The translations under genes were made by a program, and so were the position numbers. The notes under the pieces were generated by a model. That model was not told the origin of the DNA, did not search any database, and was given only the letters and a program-made list of their open reading frames with translations. A DNA stretch of 64,000 nt from Candidatus Sulfotelmatobacter sp. Its GTDB lineage: Bacteria; Vulcanimicrobiota; Vulcanimicrobiia; Vulcanimicrobiales; Vulcanimicrobiaceae. Of this stretch, positions 26,561 to 35,016 are shown in pieces; the first letter of the stretch is position 1; every line of letters starts with the position of its first letter. The stretch covers positions 1-64,000 of the forward strand of contig DATJRY010000021.1 of NCBI GenBank assembly GCA_035504415.1. Reading direction: 5' to 3'.

Positions 26561-27028
26561 GTGGAAGAACGACGGGCGCGCCGCATTCGGCGCGCTTTTT
26601 CTTTTGACGCGGCGGCGCTGGCGCGGCTGCGCGCGGCGAGCCTGCGGGAGCTGGGGCGGCTCGACGACGCGCATGCCGGCGACTTCGCGCGCGACGCGCA
26701 GTCCGACTTCACCCGGCTCATGCTCGACGATCGCCTGGTCGCGTTCGTGCTGTGCGACGGCGAGGAGATCGTCGGCTCGGCCTGCGCGATCTTCTTCGAG
26801 CGGCTGCCGTATCCGGACGGCACCCTGCACGCCGAGATCGCGGGCGTCTACGTCGCGCCCGGTCACCGCGGCGAGGGGTGGGCGGCGCAACTCGTGCACG
26901 CCGTCGTCGACGCCGTCACCGTCCGCGGGGTCCGCAAGACGATCCTCCACCCCTCGCCCCTGGCCCGCCCCCTCTACGAGCGGCTGGGGTTCATCGACGA
27001 GCCGGCGATGCGGCTATGCACGTCGTGA
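26561..27028 (+). CDS. GNAT-family N-acetyltransferase
   Basis: 155-residue acyltransferase. The N-terminal strand and helix RRIRRAFSFDAAALARLRAA are typical of GNAT proteins, which supports the GTG at 26561 even though it lies just before a terminator-like hairpin. The acetyl-CoA loop is GVYVAPGHRGEGWAAQLV (motif A, R/Q-x-x-G-x-G/A type) and the C-terminal motif is LHPSPLARPLYERLGF. Substrate unknown. The gene has its own upstream promoter and ends seven bases from the convergent small membrane-protein gene. Confidence 0.85.
   Translation: MEERRARRIRRAFSFDAAALARLRAASLRELGRLDDAHAGDFARDAQSDFTRLMLDDRLVAFVLCDGEEIVGSACAIFFERLPYPDGTLHAEIAGVYVAPGHRGEGWAAQLVHAVVDAVTVRGVRKTILHPSPLARPLYERLGFIDEPAMRLCTS
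26576..26605 (+). terminator. Intrinsic terminator inside the GNAT 5' coding region
   Basis: GCGCGCCG at 26576-26583 and CGGCGCGC at 26588-26595 form a perfect 8-bp stem around CATT, followed directly by TTTTTCTTTT (26596-26605). This is the best rho-independent terminator signature in the window. It lies within codons 6-15 of the GNAT gene and 147 bases after the permease stop, so it may end permease transcription, attenuate GNAT expression, or both. Confidence 0.75.
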
Positions 27029-27034
27029 GCCGGC

Positions 27035-27199
27035 TCAGATGACGCCGATGATCGCGAGCACCAGGAGGATGACGATGAGCAGCCCGACGCCGCCGCCGCC
27101 CCACGAGACCGGCGTGTAGTACGGGCGACCCGCGTTGACCGGCACCAGGCCGCCGACCAGCCACAGGACCACGAGAATGACGAGTATGGTAACGAGCAT
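27035..27199 (-). CDS. Small DUF3309-like membrane protein, 54 residues
   Basis: Short gene from ATG 27199 to TGA 27037-27035. The product has an N-terminal hydrophobic helix (MLVTILVILVVLWLVGGLVP), a Pro/Tyr/Gly-rich middle with WGGGGVG, and a second helix (LLIVILLVLAIIGVI). This two-helix layout resembles the DUF3309 family of tiny membrane proteins; function unknown. It converges with the GNAT gene and is divergent from argF across the ARG-box region. GGAAG lies immediately before the ATG. Confidence 0.75.
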   Translation of the reverse strand: MLVTILVILVVLWLVGGLVPVNAGRPYYTPVSWGGGGVGLLIVILLVLAIIGVI

Positions 27200-27253
27200 G
27201 CTTCCATGCATACCCGGGCAACCCCGATCGCAGCCCTCCGGCCGGGCCTGGCT

Positions 27254-27290
27254 ATTGCATAATTATGCAGGTGATGTATAATCATGCACA
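27254..27290 (+). promoter_or_regulatory. argF promoter overlapped by two ARG-box-like operators
   Basis: TGCATAATTATGCA at 27256-27269 is a perfect 14-bp palindrome, and TGTATAATCATGCA at 27275-27288 is a second, imperfect copy; centres are 19 bases apart. They match the ArgR consensus TGAATWWWWATTCA in layout and AT core. The -10 TATAAT (27277-27282) is inside the second box, and a -35-like TTGCAT (27255-27260) with a 16-base spacer is inside the first. The operator reaches the argF start codon. Binding of ArgR would occlude RNA polymerase. The gene for ArgR is second in the operon. Confidence 0.85.
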
Positions 27291-28258
27291 TGGTTACGCT
27301 TCCGGCGGCCGGGCGGCTGCGTGGGCGGAACGTCCTCACCGTCACCGACCTGGACGGGGACGAGCTCGCCAGCCTGCTGGCGCTCGCCCAGAACCTCAAG
27401 GCCCGGGGCCGCGAGCAGCTCACCCTGCTGCGCGGCAAGACGCTGGTCATGCTCTTCGAGAAGCCCTCGCTGCGCACGCGCGTCTCGTTCGAGGCGGGGA
27501 TGACGCAGCTGGGCGGCCACGCCGTGGCCGCGACCGGCGGCGATTTCGGCATCGGGACCCGTGAGTCGCCCGAGGACGCCGGGCGCGTGCTTTCGCGCTA
27601 CGGCGACGCCATCATCTATCGCACCCACGCGCACGAACCGCTGGTCCGCTTCGCCGGCGCCGCCACCGTGCCGACGATCAACGCCCTTTCCGAAGCGGCG
27701 CACCCCTGTCAGGCCTTCGCCGACCTGCTGACGATCCGCGAGCGCTTCGGGACGCTGGCCGGTTTGCGGCTAGCGTTCGTCGGCGACGCGCGCAACAACG
27801 TCGCCGTCTCGCTGACCGAAGCCGCCGCGATGTGCGGGATGTCGATCACCTTCGCCGCGCCGCCGACCCACCGTCCCTCCGACGCGCTGCTCGGCCGGTT
27901 GGTGAAGCTCGGGGCCGCGCACAACGTGACCGCGCGCGCCTTCACCTCGCCGCTGCGCGCGGTGCGGGACGTCGACGTCGTCTACACCGACGTGTGGACC
28001 TCGATGGGCGACGAGCAGTTCGTCGAACGGAACCAAGCCGCGCTGCGGCCCTACCAGGTCAACGCCGCGCTGATGGAAGCGGCCGCGCCGCACGCGCTGT
28101 TCATGCACTGCTTACCGGCGCACCGCGGGGAAGAGGTGACGGCCGACGTGATCGACGGCCCGCACAGCGTCGTGTTCGATCAAGCCGAAAACCGGCTGCA
28201 CGCGCAAAAGGCGCTGCTGCTGGCCCTCCTCACCGATCTCCGTGGGCTGAGCGAATGA
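27290..28258 (+). CDS. argF: Ornithine carbamoyltransferase
   Basis: Makes citrulline from ornithine and carbamoyl phosphate. Motifs: EKPSLRTRVSFEAGM (carbamoyl phosphate binding, with Leu in place of the Thr of STRT), YRTHAHE, AAHPCQAFADLLTI, DVWTSMGDE and HCLPAHRGEEV. Length 322 residues fits. I chose ATG 27290, seven bases after TATAAT; an ATG at 27284 would leave only one base after the -10, too close for transcription start. There is no ribosome site, so a leaderless message is likely. Its stop overlaps argR (ATGA). First gene of the arg operon. Confidence 0.95.
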   Translation: MVTLPAAGRLRGRNVLTVTDLDGDELASLLALAQNLKARGREQLTLLRGKTLVMLFEKPSLRTRVSFEAGMTQLGGHAVAATGGDFGIGTRESPEDAGRVLSRYGDAIIYRTHAHEPLVRFAGAATVPTINALSEAAHPCQAFADLLTIRERFGTLAGLRLAFVGDARNNVAVSLTEAAAMCGMSITFAAPPTHRPSDALLGRLVKLGAAHNVTARAFTSPLRAVRDVDVVYTDVWTSMGDEQFVERNQAALRPYQVNAALMEAAAPHALFMHCLPAHRGEEVTADVIDGPHSVVFDQAENRLHAQKALLLALLTDLRGLSE

Positions 28259-28737
28259 CCGAATCCCCGCTGCAACCGAAGACCAAGCGCCAACGCGCGA
28301 TCCTCTCGCTGATCGCCGCGCGGCCCGTCCGCTCGCAGGATGAGCTCGCGACGCTGCTCGAGCAGCAGGGCTACGAGGTCACGCAAGCGACCGTCTCGCG
28401 CGACATCAAGGAGCTGGGTCTGCTCAAGGTGCCGCTCAAGGGCGGCAACGGCGGCGCCTTCAAGTACATCGAGCCGACCGTCGGTCCGGCCTTCAGCTCG
28501 CGCTTGCACCGCGTCGTCGCCGACGTCGTGATCGGCGTGCGCTCGGCGGTCAACCAGATCGTCTTGCGCGCCCATCCGGGGACGGCCATGATGCTGGCGG
28601 CCGCGATCGACGCCGCCGACTGGCCCGAGATCCTCGGCACCATCGGCGGCGACGACACGGTGCTCGTCATCGTCGAGTCGCTCGAGAAGACGCCCATGAT
28701 CCGCCAGCGCTTCGAAGACATGCGCTCCTCCCAATAG
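28255..28737 (+). CDS. argR: Arginine repressor
   Basis: 160-residue ArgR/AhrC protein. The N-terminal winged helix has RQRAILSLIAARPVRSQDEL and recognition helix TQATVSRDIKELGLLKVPL. The C-terminal oligomerisation and arginine-binding domain has AHPGTAMMLAAAIDAADW and GTIGGDDTVLVIVES (usually GTIAGDDT; the Asp pair that contacts arginine is present). ATG overlaps the argF stop by four bases. Encoded within the operon controlled by the ARG boxes at 27256-27288, it is predicted to be autoregulated. Confidence 0.95.
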   Translation: MTESPLQPKTKRQRAILSLIAARPVRSQDELATLLEQQGYEVTQATVSRDIKELGLLKVPLKGGNGGAFKYIEPTVGPAFSSRLHRVVADVVIGVRSAVNQIVLRAHPGTAMMLAAAIDAADWPEILGTIGGDDTVLVIVESLEKTPMIRQRFEDMRSSQ

Positions 28738-28829
28738 GAAAAGGTAGTTAGGAACATGACCACGGTGATAGAGCGAGCGCAGCAGAATCGCGCTGCGAAC
28801 GAATCTCGTTGCGAGCTCGGCTTCGGGGG

Positions 28830-28848
28830 CCCCACGCTTCGCGTGGGG
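28830..28848 (+). other. Hairpin in the argR-argG intergenic region
   Basis: CCCCACGC (28830-28837), loop TTC, GCGTGGGG (28841-28848), a perfect 8-bp stem in the only sizeable gap (142 bases) of the arg operon, 31 bases before the argG start. No T-run follows. It may mark partial termination, mRNA processing or stability difference between argFR and argGHCJD. I see no promoter of similar quality in the gap. Confidence 0.4.
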
Positions 28849-28879
28849 GGCGCGGAGCCTGGGGCGGAGCGCCGTTAAA

Positions 28880-30112
28880 ATGAAAATCGTTCTCGCGTAC
28901 TCTGGTGGCCTCGACACGTCTGTTTTGCTCAAGCAGTTCATCGAGCAGGGTCATGAAGTCGTGGCGATGACGCTCAATTTGGGCGAGTCCGACATGGTGG
29001 CCGGCGAAGGGTCGCAGGACGCGCTGCTGGCGGTCCGCCGCAAGGCCCTGCAGCTGGGCGCGTCCGACGCGGTGCTGATCGACGCGCGCGAACGGTTCAT
29101 CGACGAGTACGCGTACAAGGCGCTGGCCGCCAACGCGCTCTACGAAGGCGTCTATCCGCTCAGCGCGGCGCTCTCGCGGCCGCTCATCGCCGACCTGTTG
29201 GTCGAGACCGCCGCCGAGTACGGCGCCGACGCGGTCGCCCACGGCTGCACCGGCAAGGGCAACGACCAAGTGCGCATCGAGGTCGGCGTGCGCGCCAAGG
29301 CGCCGCACCTGCGCACGCTCGCGCCGCTGCGCGACCATCCGCTCTCGCGCCCCGACGCGATCGCCTACGCCGAGAAGCACGGCGTGCCGATCGCGCACAC
29401 GCAGGCCAAGCCCTACTCCGTCGACGCCAACCTGTGGGGTCGCTCGATCGAAGCCGGCGTGCTCGAGAACCCGTGGAACGCGCCGCCCGACGACGCCTAC
29501 GCCTGGACGGTCGCGCCGCACGACGCGCCGGCCGAGGGCAGCGAGGTCGTCATCGCCTGGGAGCGCGGCCTGCCGTCGATCGACGGTGCGACCGGCGCCG
29601 AGATGGTGTTCGAGCTCAACAAGCTGGCCGGGAAGAACGCCGTCGGCCGCATCGACCTGATCGAGGACCGCGTCGTCGGGCTCAAGTCGCGCGAGGTCTA
29701 CGAGTGTCCCGGCAGCGTCACGCTGATCGAGGCGCACAAAGCGCTCGAACGGCTGGTGCTCACGCGCGACGAGCTGCGCCTCAAGGCCGCGCTCGACCAG
29801 AAGTACGGCGAGCTGATCTACGACGCGCTATGGTCCTCGCCGCTGCGCGACGCGCTCGACGCGTTCAACGCCAAGATCGCCGAGCGGCTGAGCGGCGAGA
29901 CGCGGGTGAAGCTGCTGCGCGGCCGCGCGATCGTGACCGGTTCGCGTTCGCCGTACGCGCTCTACGACGAGTCGCTGGCGACCTACGGCGCCGGCGACCG
30001 CTTCAGGCACGACGCGGCCGGCGGCTTCATCGAGATCCACGGCTTGCCGGTCGCGGCCGGCGCCGCCAAGGCCGCGCAGGCCGCCGAACGCGCCACCCCG
30101 CAGACGGTCTGA
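28880..30112 (+). CDS. argG: Argininosuccinate synthase
   Basis: Joins citrulline and aspartate using ATP. The N-terminal P-loop-like LAYSGGLDTSVLLKQ, VAHGCTGKGNDQVRIE and YSVDANLWGRSIEAGVLE are diagnostic, and the C-terminal oligomerisation helix region follows. The 410 residues match the family. GGAG at 28866-28869 precedes the ATG by ten bases. argH begins seven bases after the stop. Confidence 0.97.
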   Translation: MKIVLAYSGGLDTSVLLKQFIEQGHEVVAMTLNLGESDMVAGEGSQDALLAVRRKALQLGASDAVLIDARERFIDEYAYKALAANALYEGVYPLSAALSRPLIADLLVETAAEYGADAVAHGCTGKGNDQVRIEVGVRAKAPHLRTLAPLRDHPLSRPDAIAYAEKHGVPIAHTQAKPYSVDANLWGRSIEAGVLENPWNAPPDDAYAWTVAPHDAPAEGSEVVIAWERGLPSIDGATGAEMVFELNKLAGKNAVGRIDLIEDRVVGLKSREVYECPGSVTLIEAHKALERLVLTRDELRLKAALDQKYGELIYDALWSSPLRDALDAFNAKIAERLSGETRVKLLRGRAIVTGSRSPYALYDESLATYGAGDRFRHDAAGGFIEIHGLPVAAGAAKAAQAAERATPQTV

Positions 30113-30119
30113 CCGCGTC

Positions 30120-31514
30120 ATGAGCTCGCTGCAGTGGGGCGGGCGGTTCGCGTCGGCTCCCGACGCGGCGCTGCTCGCCTTCGGCTCCTCGCTCGAGGAC
30201 GATCTGGTGCTCGCGCCGTTCGACGTGCGCTGTTCGCTCGCGCACGTGACGGCGCTGCGCCGCGTCCTCGCGCCCGACGACGCGACCGCGCTGCGCGCCG
30301 CGCTCGAGACCGTCGCCGGCGAGATCGCCGACGGCTCGTTCGCCGCCTGGGCGACGACGCACGCCTTCGAGGACGTCCACGGCGCGATCGACGCACGGGT
30401 GCGCGAGCACGCCGGGCCGGCCGGCGAACGGCTGCACGCCGGCCGCTCGCGCAACGATCAGGTCGCGACGACGCTGCTGCTCTACGCGCGCGACCGTGCG
30501 ACGCAGGGCGCGCGTTTGGCGCTCGACGTCGCCGCGTTGTGCGAGGACCGCGCGCAGAGCGCGCTCGAACGGCGCGCGCTGCTCGCGGCGACGACGCACT
30601 GGCAGCCGGCGCAGCCGGTCCTGCTCGCGTTCTGGCTCGACGCGGCGGCGCAGGGTTTCGTGCGCGCGGCCGAGCGGTTCGCGCGCGTCGCGCTCGATGC
30701 GTCGCGGTTCTGCCCGCTCGGCAGCGCGGCGCTGGCCGGCAGCTCGCTGCCGCTGGACCGCGCCGCCGCGGCGCTCGAGCTGGGCTTCGCCGGCCCCAGC
30801 CGCAACGCGCTCGACAGCGTCGGCGACCGGGACGTCGCGCTCGACCTGCTGCACGCCGCGGTGCGCGCGGCCGTCGCCGCCGCGCGCCCGAGCGAAGAGC
30901 TGGTGCTGTGGGCCACGCCGGCTTTCGGGTACGTTCGGCTCGACGACGCCGCCTCGACCGGTTCGAGCTTGATGCCGCAGAAGCGCAACCCCGATCCGTT
31001 CGAGCTCTGCCGCGCGGCGGGCGCACGCGCGATCGGCGTCTACGCCGGCGCGTTGGCGTCGGTCAACGGGATCGCGCTCTCCTACCACCGCGACTTGCAG
31101 GAGACCAAGGCGCAAGTCATCAGCGGGACCGAGAACGCGTTGGCCGCGCTCGACGCGTTCCGCCGCGCGTTCGGGCACGTGCACTTCAACGAAACGGTCA
31201 CCGGCGCGCATGCCGCCGACGGTTATACGGTCGCGACCGATCTGGCCGACGCGGTGATCCTGGCCGGCGCGACCGCGCGCGAGGCGCATCGCGCGGTCGG
31301 CGAACGGGTCGTGCGCGCCGAGACGGAAGGCCGCGCGCTCGACCTCAGCGACGCGCACGCGCTTGGGGTCCCCGACGCGCCGCTCGACGCGGCCGCATCC
31401 GTGCTCGCCAAGCACACACCGGGCTCGACCAACCCCGACGCGGTCGCGACCGCCATCGGTCAGACCCGCGCGGCGATCGAGACGCTGGCCGCGCAGTTGG
31501 AGACGACCCGGTGA
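30120..31514 (+). CDS. argH: Argininosuccinate lyase
   Basis: Splits argininosuccinate into arginine and fumarate. The 464-residue product shows the fumarase/ASL signature GSSLMPQKRNPD with its catalytic Ser in the mobile loop, LHAGRSRNDQVATTLLL, and THWQPAQP with the general His. N-terminal LQWGGRFA is typical. The ATG at 30120 has no ribosome site and lies seven bases after argG, so translation probably depends on argG. Confidence 0.97.
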   Translation: MSSLQWGGRFASAPDAALLAFGSSLEDDLVLAPFDVRCSLAHVTALRRVLAPDDATALRAALETVAGEIADGSFAAWATTHAFEDVHGAIDARVREHAGPAGERLHAGRSRNDQVATTLLLYARDRATQGARLALDVAALCEDRAQSALERRALLAATTHWQPAQPVLLAFWLDAAAQGFVRAAERFARVALDASRFCPLGSAALAGSSLPLDRAAAALELGFAGPSRNALDSVGDRDVALDLLHAAVRAAVAAARPSEELVLWATPAFGYVRLDDAASTGSSLMPQKRNPDPFELCRAAGARAIGVYAGALASVNGIALSYHRDLQETKAQVISGTENALAALDAFRRAFGHVHFNETVTGAHAADGYTVATDLADAVILAGATAREAHRAVGERVVRAETEGRALDLSDAHALGVPDAPLDAAASVLAKHTPGSTNPDAVATAIGQTRAAIETLAAQLETTR

Positions 31515-31542
31515 GCGAAGGAACGAGGGAGACCCGCACGCC

Positions 31543-32523
31543 ATGATCACCGCCCACGTCGTCGGTGCCAGCGGCTACGCCGCCGCCGAGCTGATCCGCC
31601 TGATCGACCGGCACCCGTCCGTCGCGCTGGGCGTGCTGGAGAGCCGTTCCAGCCCCGGCGTCGCCGTGGCCGACGTGTTCCCGTGGCTGCCGCACGTGCA
31701 CGTCGCGTTCGAGGAGAGCGGGACGGTGCTGGCCCGCGTGCGCGAGGACGACGTCGTCTTCATCGCCGCCGGACGCGAGCAGGCGCGCGAGCTGGCGCCG
31801 CAACTGCTGGCCAAGGCCGCGCGCGTCATCGATCTCTCCGACGCCTTCCGGCTCGAGGCACACGCCGGCGAGGCCGTCTTCGGTTTCCCCGAGCGGTACC
31901 GCGACCAGATCGCCGGCGCGCGACTGATCGCCAACCCCGGCTGCTACGTCACGGCCTCGCTGTTGGCGCTGGTTCCGTTGGGTCCGCTCGCCGACCGCAT
32001 CGCCGGCGTCGTCATCGACGCCAAGAGCGGCATCACCGGCGCCGGCCGCACGCCCGCGGTCGCGTCGATGTTCGCCGAAGTCTACGGCGACGTGCGCGCC
32101 TACGGCCTGGACGGCCATCGCCACGGCCCCGAGATCGTGCAGGAAGCGCGCGCGGTCGGCATCGGCGCGCCGATCGTTTTCTCACCGCACGTGGTGCCGC
32201 TGCCGCGCGGCATCCTGGCCGACGTCTACCTCGTGCCCCGCGCCCCGATCGAGCGCGACGAGGTGTTGGCGCTCTATCACCGCTTCTACGCCGCCAACCC
32301 GTTCGTGACGGTGTTCCACGACCTTCGCGCGCCGTATCTGCCGGCGCTCGAAGGAACCAACGACGCGCACATCGCGGTCGCGCAGCGCGAAGGGGTCGTC
32401 CAGGTGCTCTCGGCGCTCGACAACCTGGGCAAAGGCGCGGCGGGGCAAGCCGTGCAGAACATGAACATCATGCTCGGTCATCCGGAGGAGCTCGGCCTCG
32501 ATGCTCGCACCCACGCCAACTGA
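31543..32523 (+). CDS. argC: N-acetyl-gamma-glutamyl-phosphate reductase
   Basis: NADPH-dependent reduction of acetylglutamyl phosphate. Rossmann motif VVGASGYAAAELIRL at the N-terminus, catalytic Cys in ANPGCYVTASLLAL, DAKSGITGAGRTP, and the His region HRHGPEI. The 326 residues are slightly short of the 340-350 residue type but complete. GGGAG lies 12 or so bases upstream of the ATG. It overlaps argJ by 23 bases. Confidence 0.96.
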   Translation: MITAHVVGASGYAAAELIRLIDRHPSVALGVLESRSSPGVAVADVFPWLPHVHVAFEESGTVLARVREDDVVFIAAGREQARELAPQLLAKAARVIDLSDAFRLEAHAGEAVFGFPERYRDQIAGARLIANPGCYVTASLLALVPLGPLADRIAGVVIDAKSGITGAGRTPAVASMFAEVYGDVRAYGLDGHRHGPEIVQEARAVGIGAPIVFSPHVVPLPRGILADVYLVPRAPIERDEVLALYHRFYAANPFVTVFHDLRAPYLPALEGTNDAHIAVAQREGVVQVLSALDNLGKGAAGQAVQNMNIMLGHPEELGLDARTHAN

Positions 32524-33733
32524 CGGCGCGACGGAAAACATTCGCCTGGTCAAAGTCCGCGGCGGCCTGGGCGCGGTCCCCGGCGTGCGGATGGCCGGCG
32601 TGCACGCCGGGATCAAGAAACGCAAGACGGACCTGGCGCTGATCGCGCTGCCGGGGCCGCACGTGTGCGCGCAAGTGATCACGACCAACGAGATCAAGGC
32701 GGCGCCGCTGCTCGCGACCAGCGCGAACCTGGAGGCCGACGGCGACCAGATCGCGGCGATCGTCGCCAACGCCGGCTGCGCCAACGCGTGCACCGGCGAG
32801 CGCGGCTTGCGCGACGCGCAGACGACGGCGCGCCACGCGGCGACGCTGCTGGGCGTGCGCCCGACCCAGATCGTCGTCGCCTCGACCGGCGTCATCGGCG
32901 TCACGCTGCCGATGGACCGGCTCGCGAAGGGGCTCGACCGCGCGGTCAAGCAGCTCGAAACCGGTCCCGAAGCGGCCAACGAAGCGGCCGAGGCGATCAT
33001 GACGACCGACCACGTCCCCAAGCTCGCCGGCTACGCCTGGCACGAGAACGGGCGGCGCTACGCGATCGGCGGCATCGCCAAAGGCTCGGGGATGATCGCC
33101 CCCAACATGGCGACGATGTTGGCGTTCCTGGTCACCGACGCCGAAGTCTCGCGCGACGGGCTGACCGAAGCGCTGCGCGAGGCGGCCGACGGCACGTTCA
33201 ACATGATCTCGGTCGACGGCGACATGTCGACCAACGACGCGGTGTACTGCTGTGCGAAGCCCGGCACCGAACCGGCGTCGCCGGGGCTGCGCACCGCGCT
33301 GACGGCGCTCTGCCGCGACCTGGCGGTCGCGATGGTGCGCGACGGCGAAGGCGCGACCAAGCTGCTGACGTTCCGCGTCACCGGCGCACGCGACGAGAAG
33401 CAGGCGCGCACGATCGCGCGCGCGGTCGTCAACTCGAGCCTGGTCAAGACGGCGCTCTACGGCGAGGATCCGAACTGGGGCCGCGTCATCGCGGCCGCCG
33501 GCAGCGTCGGCGCGGGGATGGACCCCACCACCTGGTCGCTCTACCTGGGCGGCCACACCTGGGTCGAGCGCGGCGCGATCGAAGCGATGAGCGAAGCCGA
33601 AGCCCACGCCGTGCTCGAGGACTCGTCGGTCGACGTACGGCTCGACCTCGGCATCGGCGACGCCACCGCGACCGGCTGGGGCTGCGACCTGACCGGCGAC
33701 TACGTCCGCATCAACGCCCACTACCGGACTTGA
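32501..33733 (+). CDS. argJ: Bifunctional ornithine acetyltransferase / N-acetylglutamate synthase
   Basis: Recycles the acetyl group from acetylornithine to glutamate, and in bifunctional forms also makes acetylglutamate from acetyl-CoA. The self-cleavage site is visible: GSGMIAPNMATMLAFLV, with cleavage between Ala204 and nucleophile Thr205. The oxyanion pair is in ASTGVIG (Thr129-Gly130). The C-terminus ends with a conserved YVRINAHYRT. No argA is in the window, which would fit a bifunctional enzyme, but this cannot be proved from sequence alone. GGAGGAG at 32484-32490 lies inside argC, ten bases before the ATG. Confidence 0.96.
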   Translation: MLAPTPTDGATENIRLVKVRGGLGAVPGVRMAGVHAGIKKRKTDLALIALPGPHVCAQVITTNEIKAAPLLATSANLEADGDQIAAIVANAGCANACTGERGLRDAQTTARHAATLLGVRPTQIVVASTGVIGVTLPMDRLAKGLDRAVKQLETGPEAANEAAEAIMTTDHVPKLAGYAWHENGRRYAIGGIAKGSGMIAPNMATMLAFLVTDAEVSRDGLTEALREAADGTFNMISVDGDMSTNDAVYCCAKPGTEPASPGLRTALTALCRDLAVAMVRDGEGATKLLTFRVTGARDEKQARTIARAVVNSSLVKTALYGEDPNWGRVIAAAGSVGAGMDPTTWSLYLGGHTWVERGAIEAMSEAEAHAVLEDSSVDVRLDLGIGDATATGWGCDLTGDYVRINAHYRT

Positions 33734-33738
33734 TCACC

Positions 33739-34959
33739 ATGCTGCAAGCATCACGTGGGGCGCGCATTGTGACGCGGCATCCGCATTTGATGGCGAACTA
33801 TGGCCGGCTCGAGCTGAACATCGTGCGCGGCGAGGGGTGCTGGCTGTTCGACGAGTCGGGCAACGCCTACCTCGACATGGTGGCGGGGATCGCCGTGTGC
33901 GCGCTCGGCCACGCGCACCCGCGCATCGCGCGCGCGATCGCCGAACAGGCCGCGACGCTGGTGCACGTCTCCAACCTCGTCCACCACGAGCCGGCCGGGA
34001 CGCTGGCGGATCGGCTCGCCGAGCTGTCGGGTTTCGACACGGTCTTCTTCTGCAACAGCGGCGCCGAGGCGAACGAAGCCGCGATCAAGCTGGCCCGCAA
34101 GCACGCGTATCGGAGCGGCCGGCCGAACCGCAACGTCGTCTTGGCCGCGCGCGGCGCGTTCCACGGCCGCACGTTCGGCGCGCTGGCCGCGACGGACAAC
34201 CCGAGGTACCACGAAGGCTTCCAGCCGCTGCCGCGCGGCTTCGCGCACGTTCCGTTCAACGACATCGCGGCACTCGACGCGGCGATCGACGAGACGACGG
34301 CGTGTTTCTTGGTCGAACCGGTGCAAGGCGAGAGCGGCGTCGTGCCCGCGACGCGCGAGTATCTCCAAGCGGCGCGGCGCTTGTGCGACGAGCGCGGCGC
34401 GCTGTTGATCTTCGACGAGGTGCAATGCGGGATGGGCCGGCTCGGCCGCTTGTTCGCGCACCAGCTCTACGAGGTCACGCCCGACGCGTTCACGCTGGCG
34501 AAGTCGCTCGCCAACGGCCTGCCGATCGGCGCGCTGATCGTGCGCGGCCCGGCCGCCACGTCGTTACAGCCCGGCGACCACGGCACCACCTTCGGCGGCT
34601 CGTGCGTCCCCGCAGCCGCCGCGCTCGAGCACCTGGCGATCCGCGACGTGCTCGACCTCGACGCCCACGTCGTCGCCGTCGGCGCGCTGCTGCGCGACGA
34701 GCTGGCCGCGATCGCGAACGACTTCCCCGCCGTGTTCGAACCGCCGCGCGGCATCGGCCTCATGCTCGGGCTGCCGGTCCGCGAACCGCACGCCGCCGGC
34801 GCCTTCGTCACCGCCGCGCTCGATCAAAACCTGTTCATCAACGCCGCCGGCCGCAACACCCTGCGCTTCGTCCCCCCGCTCATCATCACGACCGACGAAG
34901 TCCGTGACGCCATCCAGCGCCTTCGCGCGACGATCACCGCGGTTCTCTCTCGGCCGTAA
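33739..34959 (+). CDS. argD: Acetylornithine aminotransferase
   Basis: PLP-dependent class III aminotransferase forming acetylornithine. Motifs: GIAVCALGHAHPRIARAIAE, FFCNSGAEANEAAIKLAR, HGRTFGALAAT, LLIFDEVQCGMGRLG, and the PLP Lys in TLAKSLANGLPIGA. The product is 406 residues from ATG 33739, five bases after argJ; ATG 33790 would remove 17 residues and is also plausible. It is the last gene of the operon, followed by two tandem hairpins. Confidence 0.95.
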   Translation: MLQASRGARIVTRHPHLMANYGRLELNIVRGEGCWLFDESGNAYLDMVAGIAVCALGHAHPRIARAIAEQAATLVHVSNLVHHEPAGTLADRLAELSGFDTVFFCNSGAEANEAAIKLARKHAYRSGRPNRNVVLAARGAFHGRTFGALAATDNPRYHEGFQPLPRGFAHVPFNDIAALDAAIDETTACFLVEPVQGESGVVPATREYLQAARRLCDERGALLIFDEVQCGMGRLGRLFAHQLYEVTPDAFTLAKSLANGLPIGALIVRGPAATSLQPGDHGTTFGGSCVPAAAALEHLAIRDVLDLDAHVVAVGALLRDELAAIANDFPAVFEPPRGIGLMLGLPVREPHAAGAFVTAALDQNLFINAAGRNTLRFVPPLIITTDEVRDAIQRLRATITAVLSRP

Positions 34960-34970
34960 GGGTTCGAGGT

Positions 34971-35016
34971 GCTCCGCGGAGCGGAGCCACTTTGGCCGCC
35001 TCACGCCTTGGCGGCC
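34971..35016 (+). terminator. Two tandem hairpins after argD
   Basis: GCTCCGC/GCGGAGC (34971-34977 and 34981-34987, loop GGA) and GGCCGCC/GGCGGCC (34994-35000 and 35010-35016, nine-base loop) begin 11 bases after the argD stop. No T-run follows, so rho-dependent or structural 3'-end roles are possible. The rest of the gap to 35174 shows no convincing gene. Confidence 0.45.
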
